The translations under genes and the position numbers were made by a program. The notes beneath the pieces are model-generated. The model saw only the letters and a list, made by a program, of their open reading frames with translations. It made no database searches and had not been told where the DNA came from. A stretch of 45,109 nt of DNA. It comes from an uncultured beta proteobacterium (GTDB taxonomy: Bacteria > Pseudomonadota > Gammaproteobacteria > Burkholderiales > Burkholderiaceae_C). The stretch is from positions 1 through 45,109 of the forward strand of contig CAIWNX010000043.1 of NCBI GenBank assembly GCA_903914175.1, given 5' to 3'. The first letter of the stretch is position 1. Each line of letters begins with the position of its first letter. Shown here one piece after another: positions 8,243 through 16,960 of the stretch.

Positions 8243-8554
8243 TCAGTGCACCAGAACCGGGTTCTGCGCCAGTTCGGCGTATTGCGCCAGGGTCTCTTCG
8301 ACTTCTTCCTGGGTTGGTGTTTTTTCCTGCCACGCTGAAATGTGGCGCTGGAACAATTCGGCCCAGGAACCGTCGAGGTAAACCTCTTTGCCCGAGCGCT
8401 TGTCCACGATCTCGAAGCCGTGGCGCGCCAGCGCCGGCACCATCAGCACCTGCACGATGCCGTCGCCGTCGCTCTCGTCGGGTGCGTCCGCTGCGACCGC
8501 ATTGGCCAGCATGTGCGTCACCGAGTAGCTGTCAGAGTCGTATAGCGTGTGCAT
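8243..8554 (-). CDS. Small conserved protein, DUF3567-like
   Basis: A 103-residue soluble, acidic protein that I recognise as resembling DUF3567, a small family found mainly in Burkholderiales. It opens with MHTLYDSDSYSV, carries RHGFEIVDKRSGKEVYLDG in the middle, and ends with TPTQEEVEETLAQYAELAQNPVLVH. Its function is unknown. It has no signal peptide, membrane segment or metal-binding motif. It lies between the DUF3108 gene (89 bp upstream) and purU on the same strand. GATAAT at 8560-8565 ends 5 nt before the ATG, so it may be transcribed on its own as a leaderless mRNA. Family assignment is from memory of the pattern. Confidence 0.75.
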   Translation of the reverse strand: MHTLYDSDSYSVTHMLANAVAADAPDESDGDGIVQVLMVPALARHGFEIVDKRSGKEVYLDGSWAELFQRHISAWQEKTPTQEEVEETLAQYAELAQNPVLVH

Positions 8555-8559
8555 GGTTC

Positions 8560-8565
8560 ATTATC
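8560..8565 (-). promoter_or_regulatory. -10-like hexamer 5 nt before DUF3567-like gene
   Basis: GATAAT ends 5 nt before the ATG at 8554, in an AT-rich stretch containing the iterated ATCA units of 8563-8577. No Shine-Dalgarno sequence is seen. Confidence 0.4.
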
Positions 8566-8643
8566 AATCAATCAATCCGAACTGTCCTGCAGTTGGCCAC
8601 GCTGGCCTTAATTTCAAGGGCCGGGGCGCCAATCGTGTGCGAT

Positions 8644-9762
8644 TCAGGGCACAGTTTCACTGGAAAGCCACATCTGGTCGACAAAATCGCCGTTGGCGTC
8701 GGTGATGCGCAGGCGTACCGGCAAATAGCCCATGGCCGGCGCCAACCAGAGTTCGACCTTCTGGTCATAGGCCTCGCGCGGGTTGCGCAGCAGTTTCAGC
8801 GCGCTCTGCTGGCCACCGGGCAGCGTCAGCGTTTCCTCGGCGCCAACCGTGAACAGCCAGATGGCGGCGTCGCGCGGGCCGACGATCTGCACGGTGACGG
8901 TGCTTGCCTCAGGAAAGGCGGCCGGCTCCGCGGCCAACATGGCGCCGAGTTGCAGCAGGATGCTCAGGCGGTCCTGCGCGCCAGCCAGTAGCGGCGCGTC
9001 GGGCGTGTTGGCGCTGAAGCTGATCTTGCCCTGTTCACGCACAAAATGGGCCGCCACTTCACTGCGCTTCTTGTCGGCAAAACGCGCAGGCGCCAGCCCC
9101 TGGTCCGTAATCTGACCGCTACTGGTTTGGCTCAGCACCGACAGAAATCCGGCACTGAACGCCAGGCGCGTGTTGTAGCTGGCGCCGTCGTGCTGCCACA
9201 GCAGTTCGGCGCTCAGGCTGTAGGGAAACTTGTTGCCTTTGACGTCGTATTTGAGACGCACTGGCGCTGCGACGCGGTAGTTGCGCGCCAGTTCCTGTAG
9301 TTCGCGCGGCGGGCGCTCGGGTACTGCGATGGGCTCGGCCTCGGTCGGCACTGCGGCGCTGGCCGCTGGGGCCGGCGCGGCCAAGGCGGCCGCGTTGGGT
9401 GCGACACCGGGTGGTTCCTGAAACGCCACAACCGCCGCAGGTGCAGGGGGCGGCGTGAGCGGCACATCGGCCACAGTCGGCGCCGGTGTCGGTGTCGGTG
9501 CAGTTGGGCGTTTGCGCGCGGCGACCGGTGGGCGTTTCGCAGGCGTTGGCGCCAGCGCCGGTGCCGCTGCTGACAGGGCGCGGGTATGGAAGCTCGGCGC
9601 TGCAGCGCGGCGACCCGGGACGCTCAGGTTCAGCGTCGCGTCCTGCAGCAGCAGGGCATGCGCCAGCAGCACCAGGGCGGTCAGCGTGGCCAGTACCCGG
9701 CGCGAGACGGCGCGAAGCGGCGCTGGCTTGACGCTGGCGAAGATAGTCATCGGCTCAGTCAT
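8644..9762 (-). CDS. DUF3108 domain-containing protein
   Basis: A 372-residue, probably periplasmic, membrane-anchored protein. Residues about 21-42 form one hydrophobic segment (VLATLTALVLLAHALLL) that could be a signal anchor. Residues about 50-150 are a low-complexity Pro/Ala-rich linker. Residues 165-372 form a DUF3108-type domain with YRVAAPVRLKYDVKG, YNTRLAFSAGF and WLAPAMGYLPVRLRI. The function is unknown. The gene overlaps the end of tamB by 8 nt, so translation of the two is coupled, which suggests a role linked to outer-membrane assembly. A second ATG at 9750 is an alternative start. The long Pro/Ala linker could span periplasmic distance, as in TonB-like proteins, but no TonB motif is present. 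Confidence 0.85.
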   Translation of the reverse strand: MTEPMTIFASVKPAPLRAVSRRVLATLTALVLLAHALLLQDATLNLSVPGRRAAAPSFHTRALSAAAPALAPTPAKRPPVAARKRPTAPTPTPAPTVADVPLTPPPAPAAVVAFQEPPGVAPNAAALAAPAPAASAAVPTEAEPIAVPERPPRELQELARNYRVAAPVRLKYDVKGNKFPYSLSAELLWQHDGASYNTRLAFSAGFLSVLSQTSSGQITDQGLAPARFADKKRSEVAAHFVREQGKISFSANTPDAPLLAGAQDRLSILLQLGAMLAAEPAAFPEASTVTVQIVGPRDAAIWLFTVGAEETLTLPGGQQSALKLLRNPREAYDQKVELWLAPAMGYLPVRLRITDANGDFVDQMWLSSETVP

Positions 9763-12700
9763 AACGCAGCGTGAAGATCAGGTCCAGCGCACTTTGTTCG
9801 CCGGTGCGGGCGCGCAGCGTGAAGCGGCGTGAGAGTTCGTAGAAGATCGAGAAACTGCCCAGCGCACTGCTCAGGCCGCGCTCGTAGGCGACGTAGAAAT
9901 TGCGGGCAAGGTTTTTGCCCAGGGTGACGGTGGTCTCGCCGGTGTTGTTGCCGAGCGCGAGTTGGTCGAGTCCCAGGGCGTTGGCCAAGCCGCCGGTGAC
10001 CCCTGCGCGATCACCGCCGAGCAGCGAGAGCGCCGCTTGTTGCAGCACGGCGGCCTCGCTGCCGCCGTTGGCAGGTGAGCGTCCGAGCAGCAGCCAGGAC
10101 AGCTTTTCGGCATCGGGCAGATCGGGATCGGCGTACAGGCGCACGATGGGTGACAGTGCGTTGCCGCTGATGCGCACGCCTACGCGCTGCTGCAGTTGCG
10201 GCCGGATCGCCAGAATGTCCAGCGCCGGGTTGTCGTAGGGTCCGTCAAAGCGCAGTACCCCCTGCTCGATATTGAGCTGCTGGCCGTAGGCTTTGTAGGT
10301 GCCACCCAGGGCGCGCAGTTCGCCGTTCAGACGCGGCGCGTGTGTCGGGTCGGCGCCGCTGCGCAGTTCGAGCTGGCCGCTCAGGCGTGTCACCAGACCG
10401 TGGCCGCGCACCTGAAAACGCGGACCCAGATCGAGGCTGACGGCGATATCGGGTCGCACGCCCATACCTTGGGCGTCGGGCGCGGTAGCGCTGCTGGTGC
10501 TGCTGCGCGCGGTGGCAGTTGGCTTGCGCAGCAGCACATCCTCGCCCAAGCGCGGCGCCGTGTCCTCGCTCAGCACGAACAGCGCCTGATCCGCGCGCAG
10601 CTTGCCGCGCAGCGTGAGCCGATTGGCTTCAAGCCGGGCCGCGAGCTGGCCCGAGAGCAACAGCCGCCGATCCGCCATCGAACTCACGCGCAGCGCGTTG
10701 GCCTGCACATCCAGCGCCATGCGCAGGCGCGAGCGCAGCGTGGCAGCCGGTGCGCCGGCGCTGGGCCAGTCGAGCGAGCCTGTTCCCGATAGCGTTCCGG
10801 TGTTGCCGGCGCCGGCGAACGAGAAGGCGAGAATTTCCAGTCGTTGCCCGTCGAGTTTGGCGCGCAGCGTGCCTTGGCTGAAGTCGATGCCCTCGACTAC
10901 CGAACTCAAGGCCAGGTCTTGCGCCCCCAGCGTGCCGTGCCATTGCGGCGCGCCGCGCGTGCCCGAGAGTTCGGCCTGCGCCTGTAGCGTGCCGCGCAAG
11001 CGCCAACCCGGTGGCGCCAGCCGCGACCAATCGGCCAGCGGTGGCAACTGCGCTTGCAGCGTGCCGCGCAGCGGTGCATCAAGCGGCCAATCCCAGCGCG
11101 CGTTCTGGCGCGTCAGGCGGCTGCTGAATTCGGCTTGCGCCTGTCCTGCGTGTTCGCTGCGCCAACTCAGCTTGGCCGCCACCTGCTCGCCTTGCGCCGT
11201 CAGCAGCAGTTGTGCATCGTCGAGTCCCGCGCGCAGTGTGCCGACAGCGGCGTCCCCGGTCTGCAGCAGCAGGTCGCCGCTGGCGCGCGCCAGCGTTGCG
11301 CGCACCTGCAACGCGGCGTCCTCAGCACTGGCCTGCCATTGCCCGCCCAGCAGCAGGTCGCCGCCGATGCCCGTTTGCGCCAGCGCTGACTGGGCCCATT
11401 GATCCAGCCAGGCCAGTGGCAGGCCCTGCAACGCACCCTGTGTTTGCCAACTGCTGTGTTGGCCCTGCTGCGACCAGCGTGCCGGTTGCCAACTGATGAG
11501 GGCCTGGCCTGGCAAGGGTGCGCTCAGGCGCGCGCTGCCTTCGCCAAGGCTCAGGGTTTGCCCCTTGGCGTCGCGCCCCCAGCGCAGCGCCACGCTGTGT
11601 GCGAGTTGCAGTGTCCAATTGCCCGGCACCCGCTGGTCCCGCGCCGTCAGTTGCGCGCTTTCGATTTCCGCCTGCCAGACGCCGGCAGCGTCCCGCGCGC
11701 CCTGCGCTTGTGTCGCCAGTGCGAAGCGCTGGCCGGCCTGCTCCAACTCGCCCTGCGCCTTGAGTTTCCAGGCACTCAGCGCGCCGGAAATATCGGCTGC
11801 GAGCGCTTGCACGCGCCAGCCCTGCGCGCCGCTCTGGCCGGCGCTGCGCAGCGTGAGTTGCTCCGATTGCAGCCGTGCCGTGACCCGCAAGTCGCGGCCC
11901 TGGCCTTGCCAGCCGCCCTGCCATTGCCCGCTGAGTTTGATGCCACCGTCAATCTGTGCGTCCTCGGGTAGAAGAGCCTGGGCCGTCCAGCGCTTGAGCC
12001 AGCGCGACGCTTGCGCCGCATCGCTGATTTGCAAATCGACGTCGCCGAGCCCCTGGCTGGCGGCGATCTGGCCGTTCAGTTTGGCGCTGGCGCCGGGCAG
12101 GTTCAGCCTGAGCTGGCCTTGCAGCACCGGCGTGCCGCGGGCCAGTGTGAACTGAGCCTGCAACTGCGCATCTACGCTTTGCAAGTCGGCTGCAAAAGCG
12201 GTGCCGCTGGGCGTCTGTTGCGCACTCAGGCGGCCGTCGAGCCGACCCTCTTTCAGCCGCGAATCGAGGGCGGCCGGGTTGACGCCCTGCAGCGTCGCCT
12301 GGCCTTGCCAGACCGGAAGCGTGTCGCTGTCCGTTGGCGCCAGCTGGCCTTGCGCCTGGATGCGTCCGCCGCCGGCGCTGGCCTGCAGCGAATCGAGTGT
12401 CCATTGCCCCTGCGTGAAGCGCAGAGCGGCTTGCACGCTTTGCAGCGGCAGGCGTTGCTGGTTCCAGGGGCCGGCTTGCGCGTTGCGCAGCGCGACATCG
12501 GCGTGCCAGCCCGCAGCGCTCGGTGTGACCGTGGCCGTGCCGGCCAGTAGCGTCTGCGGCGCCTGCGGCCACAGTGCCGCCAGATCGAGCGCCTGCCACT
12601 GCGCCGTGGCGCTGACGATGGTCTGTGGCTGCCACGGCTGCAAACTTGCCGTGACCTGCGCCTGCATCGCGCTGGCGCCTTCGGGCACCAGTTCGGCCTG

Positions 12701-13381
12701 CAGCGCCAGTGTGGCGTCGCCCCCGGCGAGTTGGCCCTGCACAGTAGCCTGCGCCGTCGCGCGCACGGGCTGACCAGCGCCCGGCAATGCGGTCTGTACG
12801 CTGCCCTGAACTTGCGCCGACAGGTGCATCGGCGCGCGTGCCTGCAAGCTGCCACTCAAGCGGTAGTTGCCTGCGGCGATCTGTGCGCTGCCAGCATCGA
12901 GTCGGTGTGTTTGGCCGTCAAAGCCATAGTGCCCGGTGAGCTGCGTGATTTGCAGCGCACCCGGGCCGGCCCATTCCAGCGCAGCGATGGTGAAGGGAAC
13001 GTCCAGGCGCAGCGGCAGCAGCCATTCGGTCGGCGGTGCTGTGGCGGCGCTGCGGTCCTCAATGCGCAAGTGGCCGATGGCAAGCCGGCTCAGGCGCAGT
13101 TCGGCTTCGCGCCAGCCGCTTGCGTTCCAGTTGGCTGCCAGATCGCGCACTTCGACGCTGATCGCGTCGTGCTGCCAGCGCAATGCGCCGATGCGCCCGC
13201 CGCTGCGCAGCGCGCCGCTGACGTCGCGAGCCTCGAGCGTCTGCCCGGTTGGCAAAAAGCGCGTTAGCTGTTGCAAGGCTGTTGCCAGCGAGCCTTCGCT
13301 GCCAGCCCAGGCCCACAGCGCGCCGATGCCCAGCGCCAGCGCGAGCAGCACAGCGGTGAGGATGCGGCGCAGGGTCTTCAT
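9755..13381 (-). CDS. tamB: Translocation and assembly module protein TamB
   Basis: A 1208-residue AsmA-like protein. An N-terminal signal anchor (residues about 5-28, RRILTAVLLALALGIGALWAWAG) is followed by a very long, Trp/Gln/Ala-rich periplasmic body of repeating beta strands. The C-terminal DUF490/TamB domain occupies roughly the last 320 residues, with RLNGELRALGGTYKAYG, IEQGVLRFDG, NPALDILAIRP and the end LIFTLRYD. TamB pairs with TamA to insert outer-membrane proteins; related proteins also carry phospholipids between membranes. Its ATG shares one base with the tamA stop codon and its 3' end overlaps the DUF3108 gene, so the three form one translationally coupled unit. The length is close to that of E. 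coli TamB (1259). Confidence 0.95.
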   Translation of the reverse strand: MKTLRRILTAVLLALALGIGALWAWAGSEGSLATALQQLTRFLPTGQTLEARDVSGALRSGGRIGALRWQHDAISVEVRDLAANWNASGWREAELRLSRLAIGHLRIEDRSAATAPPTEWLLPLRLDVPFTIAALEWAGPGALQITQLTGHYGFDGQTHRLDAGSAQIAAGNYRLSGSLQARAPMHLSAQVQGSVQTALPGAGQPVRATAQATVQGQLAGGDATLALQAELVPEGASAMQAQVTASLQPWQPQTIVSATAQWQALDLAALWPQAPQTLLAGTATVTPSAAGWHADVALRNAQAGPWNQQRLPLQSVQAALRFTQGQWTLDSLQASAGGGRIQAQGQLAPTDSDTLPVWQGQATLQGVNPAALDSRLKEGRLDGRLSAQQTPSGTAFAADLQSVDAQLQAQFTLARGTPVLQGQLRLNLPGASAKLNGQIAASQGLGDVDLQISDAAQASRWLKRWTAQALLPEDAQIDGGIKLSGQWQGGWQGQGRDLRVTARLQSEQLTLRSAGQSGAQGWRVQALAADISGALSAWKLKAQGELEQAGQRFALATQAQGARDAAGVWQAEIESAQLTARDQRVPGNWTLQLAHSVALRWGRDAKGQTLSLGEGSARLSAPLPGQALISWQPARWSQQGQHSSWQTQGALQGLPLAWLDQWAQSALAQTGIGGDLLLGGQWQASAEDAALQVRATLARASGDLLLQTGDAAVGTLRAGLDDAQLLLTAQGEQVAAKLSWRSEHAGQAQAEFSSRLTRQNARWDWPLDAPLRGTLQAQLPPLADWSRLAPPGWRLRGTLQAQAELSGTRGAPQWHGTLGAQDLALSSVVEGIDFSQGTLRAKLDGQRLEILAFSFAGAGNTGTLSGTGSLDWPSAGAPAATLRSRLRMALDVQANALRVSSMADRRLLLSGQLAARLEANRLTLRGKLRADQALFVLSEDTAPRLGEDVLLRKPTATARSSTSSATAPDAQGMGVRPDIAVSLDLGPRFQVRGHGLVTRLSGQLELRSGADPTHAPRLNGELRALGGTYKAYGQQLNIEQGVLRFDGPYDNPALDILAIRPQLQQRVGVRISGNALSPIVRLYADPDLPDAEKLSWLLLGRSPANGGSEAAVLQQAALSLLGGDRAGVTGGLANALGLDQLALGNNTGETTVTLGKNLARNFYVAYERGLSSALGSFSIFYELSRRFTLRARTGEQSALDLIFTLRYD

Positions 13382-15219
13382 CAGAAGGTGAAACCCAGGT
13401 TCAGGTGCAGGCGAAAACGCTGCACCGCCACGCCATAGGCCAGGTCGATTTGCAGGGGGCCGACCGGGCTCCTCCAGCGCGCGCCGATGCCGTAGCCGAC
13501 GCGTGCACGCAGTTCACGCGGCGTGTCGGCAACGGCGCCGGCGTCGATGAATACGGCGCTCTCCCATTCAGTGGGCTGGTTGTTGAACACGATGGGACGT
13601 TGCCATTCCACGCTGCCCAGGCTCAGGTAGCGCCCGGCTGTGGTTTGTCCATCGGGCAGCGTGACGCCCAGTGCGTGCAGGGCGTAACCACGCACGCTGC
13701 TGTCGCCACCGGCCAGGAACAACTCGGTGCTGGGCAAGGGCGCGTTGTCGCGCGCCAGTACGGCGCCAGCCTGCGCGCGCAGCAACAAGCGGCCGGCGCG
13801 CTGCGTCGATGCGGTGTCGTTGCCACCCAGCGGCAGGTAGCCCAGGCCGCGCGCCACGATGCGGCCAAAGGGATCGCGCTGACTGCCCAGTGTCGTGCCA
13901 CCACCAACTTCCAGGCCCATGCCCCAGCCCTTGCCCGGAAACGGCAACTGGTCGAAATTGCGCAGCGTGAAAGCGTAATTGGCGCTCACGGACTGCGCCA
14001 GAATCGGCGCGCTGGCGTCGATCGGCACGCTGTCGGAGCGGTCGAACTGCAGGTAGTAGTTGCGCTCAATGTGGGTATCGGTCTGGCGCTGCCCGAGCCG
14101 CAGGTGTTGGCTGCCAACTTCATAGCTGCCGACCGGCTCGCGCTGCAGCAGCAGCGCGCCAACCCAGCGCCAGTTGTCGGCGTCCGGTGGCGCCGTCAGT
14201 TCCGTTCCCAGCGTTTGGGTGTTGCGGTCCAGTGCGAGCTTGCTGATGGCGCGCCAGCCGATGCCGGGCACCTGGTTGTGCGTGTGCTCGGCTGAGAGCC
14301 GCATGCCGGTGTCGGTGCTGGCGCCGACACCGAGAACGAGCTTTTGCAAGGGCGTTTCGCGTACCTGAACGCGCAGCGGCGCGGCCTGCGGCTCGCCGCT
14401 GGTGTCCAGGGTGATGACGGCCGAATCGAAGTAGCCGCTCTCGGTGAGACGCTGCTGCGCCTGCGTCAACTGCGTCTGCGTGTAGTCGGCGCCTTGCGCC
14501 AGGTGCGCCAGTCGGGTGACCAACTCGGTGCTGTGGTGCGTCAGGCCGTTGACCTGCAGCGCGCCGAATTGATACGCCGGTCCCGATTCGAGTGTGACCG
14601 CCAGTTCGGCGCTGTGTGTGACGCTGTCGATGTCAGCCTGCGTGGCAAGCAGTTGCCCGCTGGCGTAACGCAGCGTGGTGAGCTGGCGCAGCGCCTGGCG
14701 TTTGGCTTCATCCCAGTCGTTTTGCGTGAAGCGCTTGCCAACCGGCAGCGCCCAGCTGGTTTCGATCTGCTGGCGCTGTGCCTGCGCGGTGGCGTCGCTG
14801 CTGATCGGGCCGTTGAAGCGCAAGTGCACCGCGCGCACCACGGTCGCTTCGCCCGGCGTCACGCGCAACAGCACGACGCGTGGCGCTGTTGCGTCACGGC
14901 CAGCTTTGCGTTCGATGCGGATTTCGGGGCTGAAGTAGCCCAGCGTGGCGAGCAACTGCTGCGCGTCCTGCTCGGCTTCGGGCAGCAATCGATCAAGCTC
15001 GCCGTCCAGCAGGTCGCCGAGTTCGCGGTAGCGCTGCAGTTCCAGGTGCCGCATCAGCAGCGCTTGCACCTCCGCTGGAGCCTCTATCTCGAGTGTGAAG
15101 GCCGGGCCTGGTGTGCCGGGAGGATCGAGCGTCTGCGCACAGAGCGGCGCGCAGACGCGCAGCAGCAGCGCGCCAGCCAGTAGCCAGCGTGTCCAGCAGG
15201 GAGTGCCAGGGCGGATCAT
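13381..15219 (-). CDS. tamA: Autotransporter assembly outer-membrane protein TamA
   Basis: A 612-residue Omp85-family protein, slightly longer than E. coli TamA (577). It has an N-terminal signal peptide (residues about 9-28, ending CAPLCAQ), POTRA domains over roughly 35-280, and a C-terminal beta barrel. The barrel contains the family hallmark VRGY at 509-512 within GGDSSVRGYALHALG. The last residues, GFTF, end in phenylalanine as expected for a BamA-recognised beta signal. The start at 15219 is chosen because the signal peptide begins there; the open frame extends a further 22 codons upstream. CAGAAT at 15226-15231 ends 6 nt before it, without a Shine-Dalgarno sequence. The marC-like gene lies 40 bp upstream on the same strand. 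Confidence 0.95.
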   Translation of the reverse strand: MIRPGTPCWTRWLLAGALLLRVCAPLCAQTLDPPGTPGPAFTLEIEAPAEVQALLMRHLELQRYRELGDLLDGELDRLLPEAEQDAQQLLATLGYFSPEIRIERKAGRDATAPRVVLLRVTPGEATVVRAVHLRFNGPISSDATAQAQRQQIETSWALPVGKRFTQNDWDEAKRQALRQLTTLRYASGQLLATQADIDSVTHSAELAVTLESGPAYQFGALQVNGLTHHSTELVTRLAHLAQGADYTQTQLTQAQQRLTESGYFDSAVITLDTSGEPQAAPLRVQVRETPLQKLVLGVGASTDTGMRLSAEHTHNQVPGIGWRAISKLALDRNTQTLGTELTAPPDADNWRWVGALLLQREPVGSYEVGSQHLRLGQRQTDTHIERNYYLQFDRSDSVPIDASAPILAQSVSANYAFTLRNFDQLPFPGKGWGMGLEVGGGTTLGSQRDPFGRIVARGLGYLPLGGNDTASTQRAGRLLLRAQAGAVLARDNAPLPSTELFLAGGDSSVRGYALHALGVTLPDGQTTAGRYLSLGSVEWQRPIVFNNQPTEWESAVFIDAGAVADTPRELRARVGYGIGARWRSPVGPLQIDLAYGVAVQRFRLHLNLGFTF

Positions 15220-15225
15220 GGTTTC

Positions 15226-15231
15226 ATTCTG
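15226..15231 (-). promoter_or_regulatory. -10-like hexamer 6 nt before tamA start
   Basis: CAGAAT ends 6 nt before the ATG at 15219. If used, it gives a leaderless tamA-tamB-DUF3108 transcript independent of the upstream marC-like gene. Confidence 0.3.
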
Positions 15232-15259
15232 GCATCGCGTGGCGTTCACGCGCCGATTG

Positions 15260-15865
15260 TCAGACGCCGGCGAGCTGCTTGGCAAAGGTGCGAATGCCGC
15301 GCAGCATCATCTCGATCGATACCGCCACCAGCACCAGGCCCATCAAGCGTTCCAGCGCCACCACAAAACGGTCGCCGGCGACGCGCTGGATGCGCTCGGC
15401 CAGCACCAGCACGGTGGCGCTGACGGTCATGGTGACGCACAGCGCGGCAACCCATTCCAGGCGCCGTTCCGGCGCCTGCGACACCAGCAGCAACACAGTG
15501 GCCAGGGCCGAGGGACCGGCAATCGCCGGAATCGCCAGCGGCACGATCAGCGGCTCGCCTTTTTCTCCTGGCATCTCGATGCCGGGCGGTGGCGGAAAAA
15601 TCATGCGCAGCGCAATCAGAAACAGGATTACACCGCCGCCGATTTGCAGCGACAACTCGCTCAGATTCATCAAGCGCAGAAAACCGTCGCCAATAAACAT
15701 GAAGGTCAGCAGCAGCACAAAGGCAATCAGCACTTCGCGCAGGATGACCCAGGGCCGCCGCGCTGGCGCCACGTGTTTGAGCGCATTGGCAAAGATCGGG
15801 ATGTTGCCGATCGGATCCGTGATCAGGATCAGCAGGATGGTGGCCGAGGCGAATGTGTAATTCAT
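15260..15865 (-). CDS. MarC family integral membrane protein
   Basis: A 201-residue membrane protein with about six hydrophobic helices, matching the MarC/UPF0056 family in length. Typical stretches are LILITDPIGNIPIF near residue 13, GGGVILFLIALRMIFPP near 76, and IVPLAIPAIAGPSALATVLLL near 107. The family lies in the inner membrane. Despite its name (from the E. coli mar locus), no role in antibiotic resistance has been established, and transport of an unknown substrate is presumed. It begins 21 bp after the DksA-like gene on the same strand, so the two are probably cotranscribed, and the tamA-tamB unit follows 40 bp downstream. Confidence 0.92.
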   Translation of the reverse strand: MNYTFASATILLILITDPIGNIPIFANALKHVAPARRPWVILREVLIAFVLLLTFMFIGDGFLRLMNLSELSLQIGGGVILFLIALRMIFPPPPGIEMPGEKGEPLIVPLAIPAIAGPSALATVLLLVSQAPERRLEWVAALCVTMTVSATVLVLAERIQRVAGDRFVVALERLMGLVLVAVSIEMMLRGIRTFAKQLAGV

Positions 15866-15886
15866 GGTCCCGGCAGGATAGCAGGA

Positions 15887-16243
15887 CTACTCGAGTTTTT
15901 CCTGGCAATGAATGCAACGCGCCGCCTCGGGAGCCGCGTGCAGCCGCGCCAGCGGAATTTCCACGCCGCAGTCGGTGCACAGCCCGTAGCTGCCGGCATC
16001 AATGCGCGCCAGCGCGGCATTGACGAGACGGATCTCGGTGGTTTCGCGGTCGTCGAGTGCCAGTTCGAGGTCGCGCGCGCTGCTGATCTGGCCATTGTCG
16101 AGTTCGGCGTTGCGACCGAGGTGCTCGGCCGAGGCCTCGGCCCGTCCGACACTGCCGCCGCGCAGGCTGCTCAGTTGCGCCAACAAGCTGGCGCGCTGCG
16201 CCAGCAGTTGCTTCTTGAAGGCTGGGTTGAGATGTGCGCTCAT
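15887..16243 (-). CDS. DksA/TraR family C4 zinc-finger protein
   Basis: A 118-residue protein of the DksA/TraR family. An N-terminal helical region (coiled coil, about 5-80) is followed by a zinc finger of four cysteines, C89-x2-C92 and C110-x2-C113, in YGLCTDCG and ARCIHCQE. DksA relatives bind in the RNA polymerase secondary channel. In DksA the coiled-coil tip carries two acidic residues; here LALDDRETTE holds a DD pair. It is shorter than true DksA (151), so it is probably a secondary family member. I chose ATG 16243 because the folded domain starts there. The perfect FNR-type palindrome 59 bp upstream suggests oxygen-responsive control. Confidence 0.88.
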   Translation of the reverse strand: MSAHLNPAFKKQLLAQRASLLAQLSSLRGGSVGRAEASAEHLGRNAELDNGQISSARDLELALDDRETTEIRLVNAALARIDAGSYGLCTDCGVEIPLARLHAAPEAARCIHCQEKLE

Positions 16244-16301
16244 GGGGTTGCCTGTCTGTGTGGTTGAGTTTTCATCGTGCACCGCCCTGGGTTTTGCGTC
16301 T

Positions 16302-16315
16302 TTGATGCGCATCAA
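16302..16315. promoter_or_regulatory. FNR/Anr-type binding site (perfect palindrome)
   Basis: TTGATGCGCATCAA is a perfect 14-bp palindrome and an exact match to the FNR/Anr/Dnr consensus TTGAT-N4-ATCAA. It lies between the divergent DksA-like and PCuAC genes. A class II site (centre at -41.5) for the leftward gene would put its -10 at 16274-16279, where CACGAT is found. For the rightward gene the nearest -10-like box is CATAAT at 16343-16348, which puts the site near -46.5, a less standard position. Confidence 0.7.
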
Positions 16316-16342
16316 CAATCAGCGGTGTCGGTCATCCTCGGA

Positions 16343-16348
16343 CATAAT
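16343..16348 (+). promoter_or_regulatory. Candidate -10 box upstream of PCuAC gene
   Basis: CATAAT matches five of six consensus bases. The -35 position (CAGCGG) does not match, which fits an activator-dependent promoter. The leader to the ATG at 16420 would be about 65 nt. Confidence 0.4.
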
Positions 16349-16419
16349 CGCCGCCACGCGCACTGGCTTGCCAGTTGCAGACCCTTTGCCGGCGTATTGG
16401 ACGCTTTCCGAAAATACAT

Positions 16420-16863
16420 ATGAAATTCGAATCTCTTGCCCTCATCGCTGCACTGGCCTGCGGCACCGTTTACGCCCAAGGCGTTGAAATCAAGGACGCC
16501 TGGGTGCGCACCACCGTGCAGGGCCAGAAGGCCACCGGCGCCTTCATGAAGATCACGGCCAAAGACGGCGTCAAACTGGTCGGTGCTTCCTCCCCGGCTG
16601 CTGGCGTGACGGAAGTTCACGAAATGAAAATGGAAGGCGATGTGATGAAGATGCGCGCCGTCCCTGGCGGCCTGGAGATTCCCGCTGGCAAGACGGTCGA
16701 ACTCAAGCCCGGTGGCTACCACATCATGCTGATGGACTTGAAAGCTGCGCTGCCAAAGGACGCCACGGTGCCGCTGACGCTGCTGTTCAAGGACGCCAAG
16801 GGTGTCGAGAGTAAAGTGGAGATCAAGGTTCCCGTGGCGGCCATGTCGGCGCAGCAGCACTGA
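16420..16863 (+). CDS. Periplasmic copper chaperone PCuAC
   Basis: A 147-residue secreted protein of the PCuAC family (DUF461), which carries Cu(I) in the periplasm to the CuA or CuB centre of cytochrome c oxidase. The signal peptide is residues 1-19 or 1-20 (cleavage after VYA, before QG). The copper ligands of the H-x10-M...H-x-M motif are visible as H67 (EVHEM), M78, H101 and M103 (GYHIM). The GGLEIPAGKTVELKPGGYH block is highly typical. The gene is alone on its strand, divergent from the DksA-like gene, with an FNR-type site between them, which could tie oxidase copper supply to oxygen level. The start at 16420 begins the signal peptide. Confidence 0.95.
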   Translation: MKFESLALIAALACGTVYAQGVEIKDAWVRTTVQGQKATGAFMKITAKDGVKLVGASSPAAGVTEVHEMKMEGDVMKMRAVPGGLEIPAGKTVELKPGGYHIMLMDLKAALPKDATVPLTLLFKDAKGVESKVEIKVPVAAMSAQQH

Positions 16864-16960
16864 GCACCGCTTGCGCACGCGCAGTGCCATAGGTTCTGCG
16901 TTGGAGTAAGCTGTCACCCATCCGGCGCGGACCGCATCCCCTCAACCCTTTGGAGACACT

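Noticed and set aside
12936-15183. Long rightward open frames opposite tamA and the start of tamB (for example 13405-14295 and 14344-15183).
   Set aside because: Antisense shadows in high-GC coding DNA; the leftward frame has a signal peptide, POTRA region and the VRGY barrel motif.
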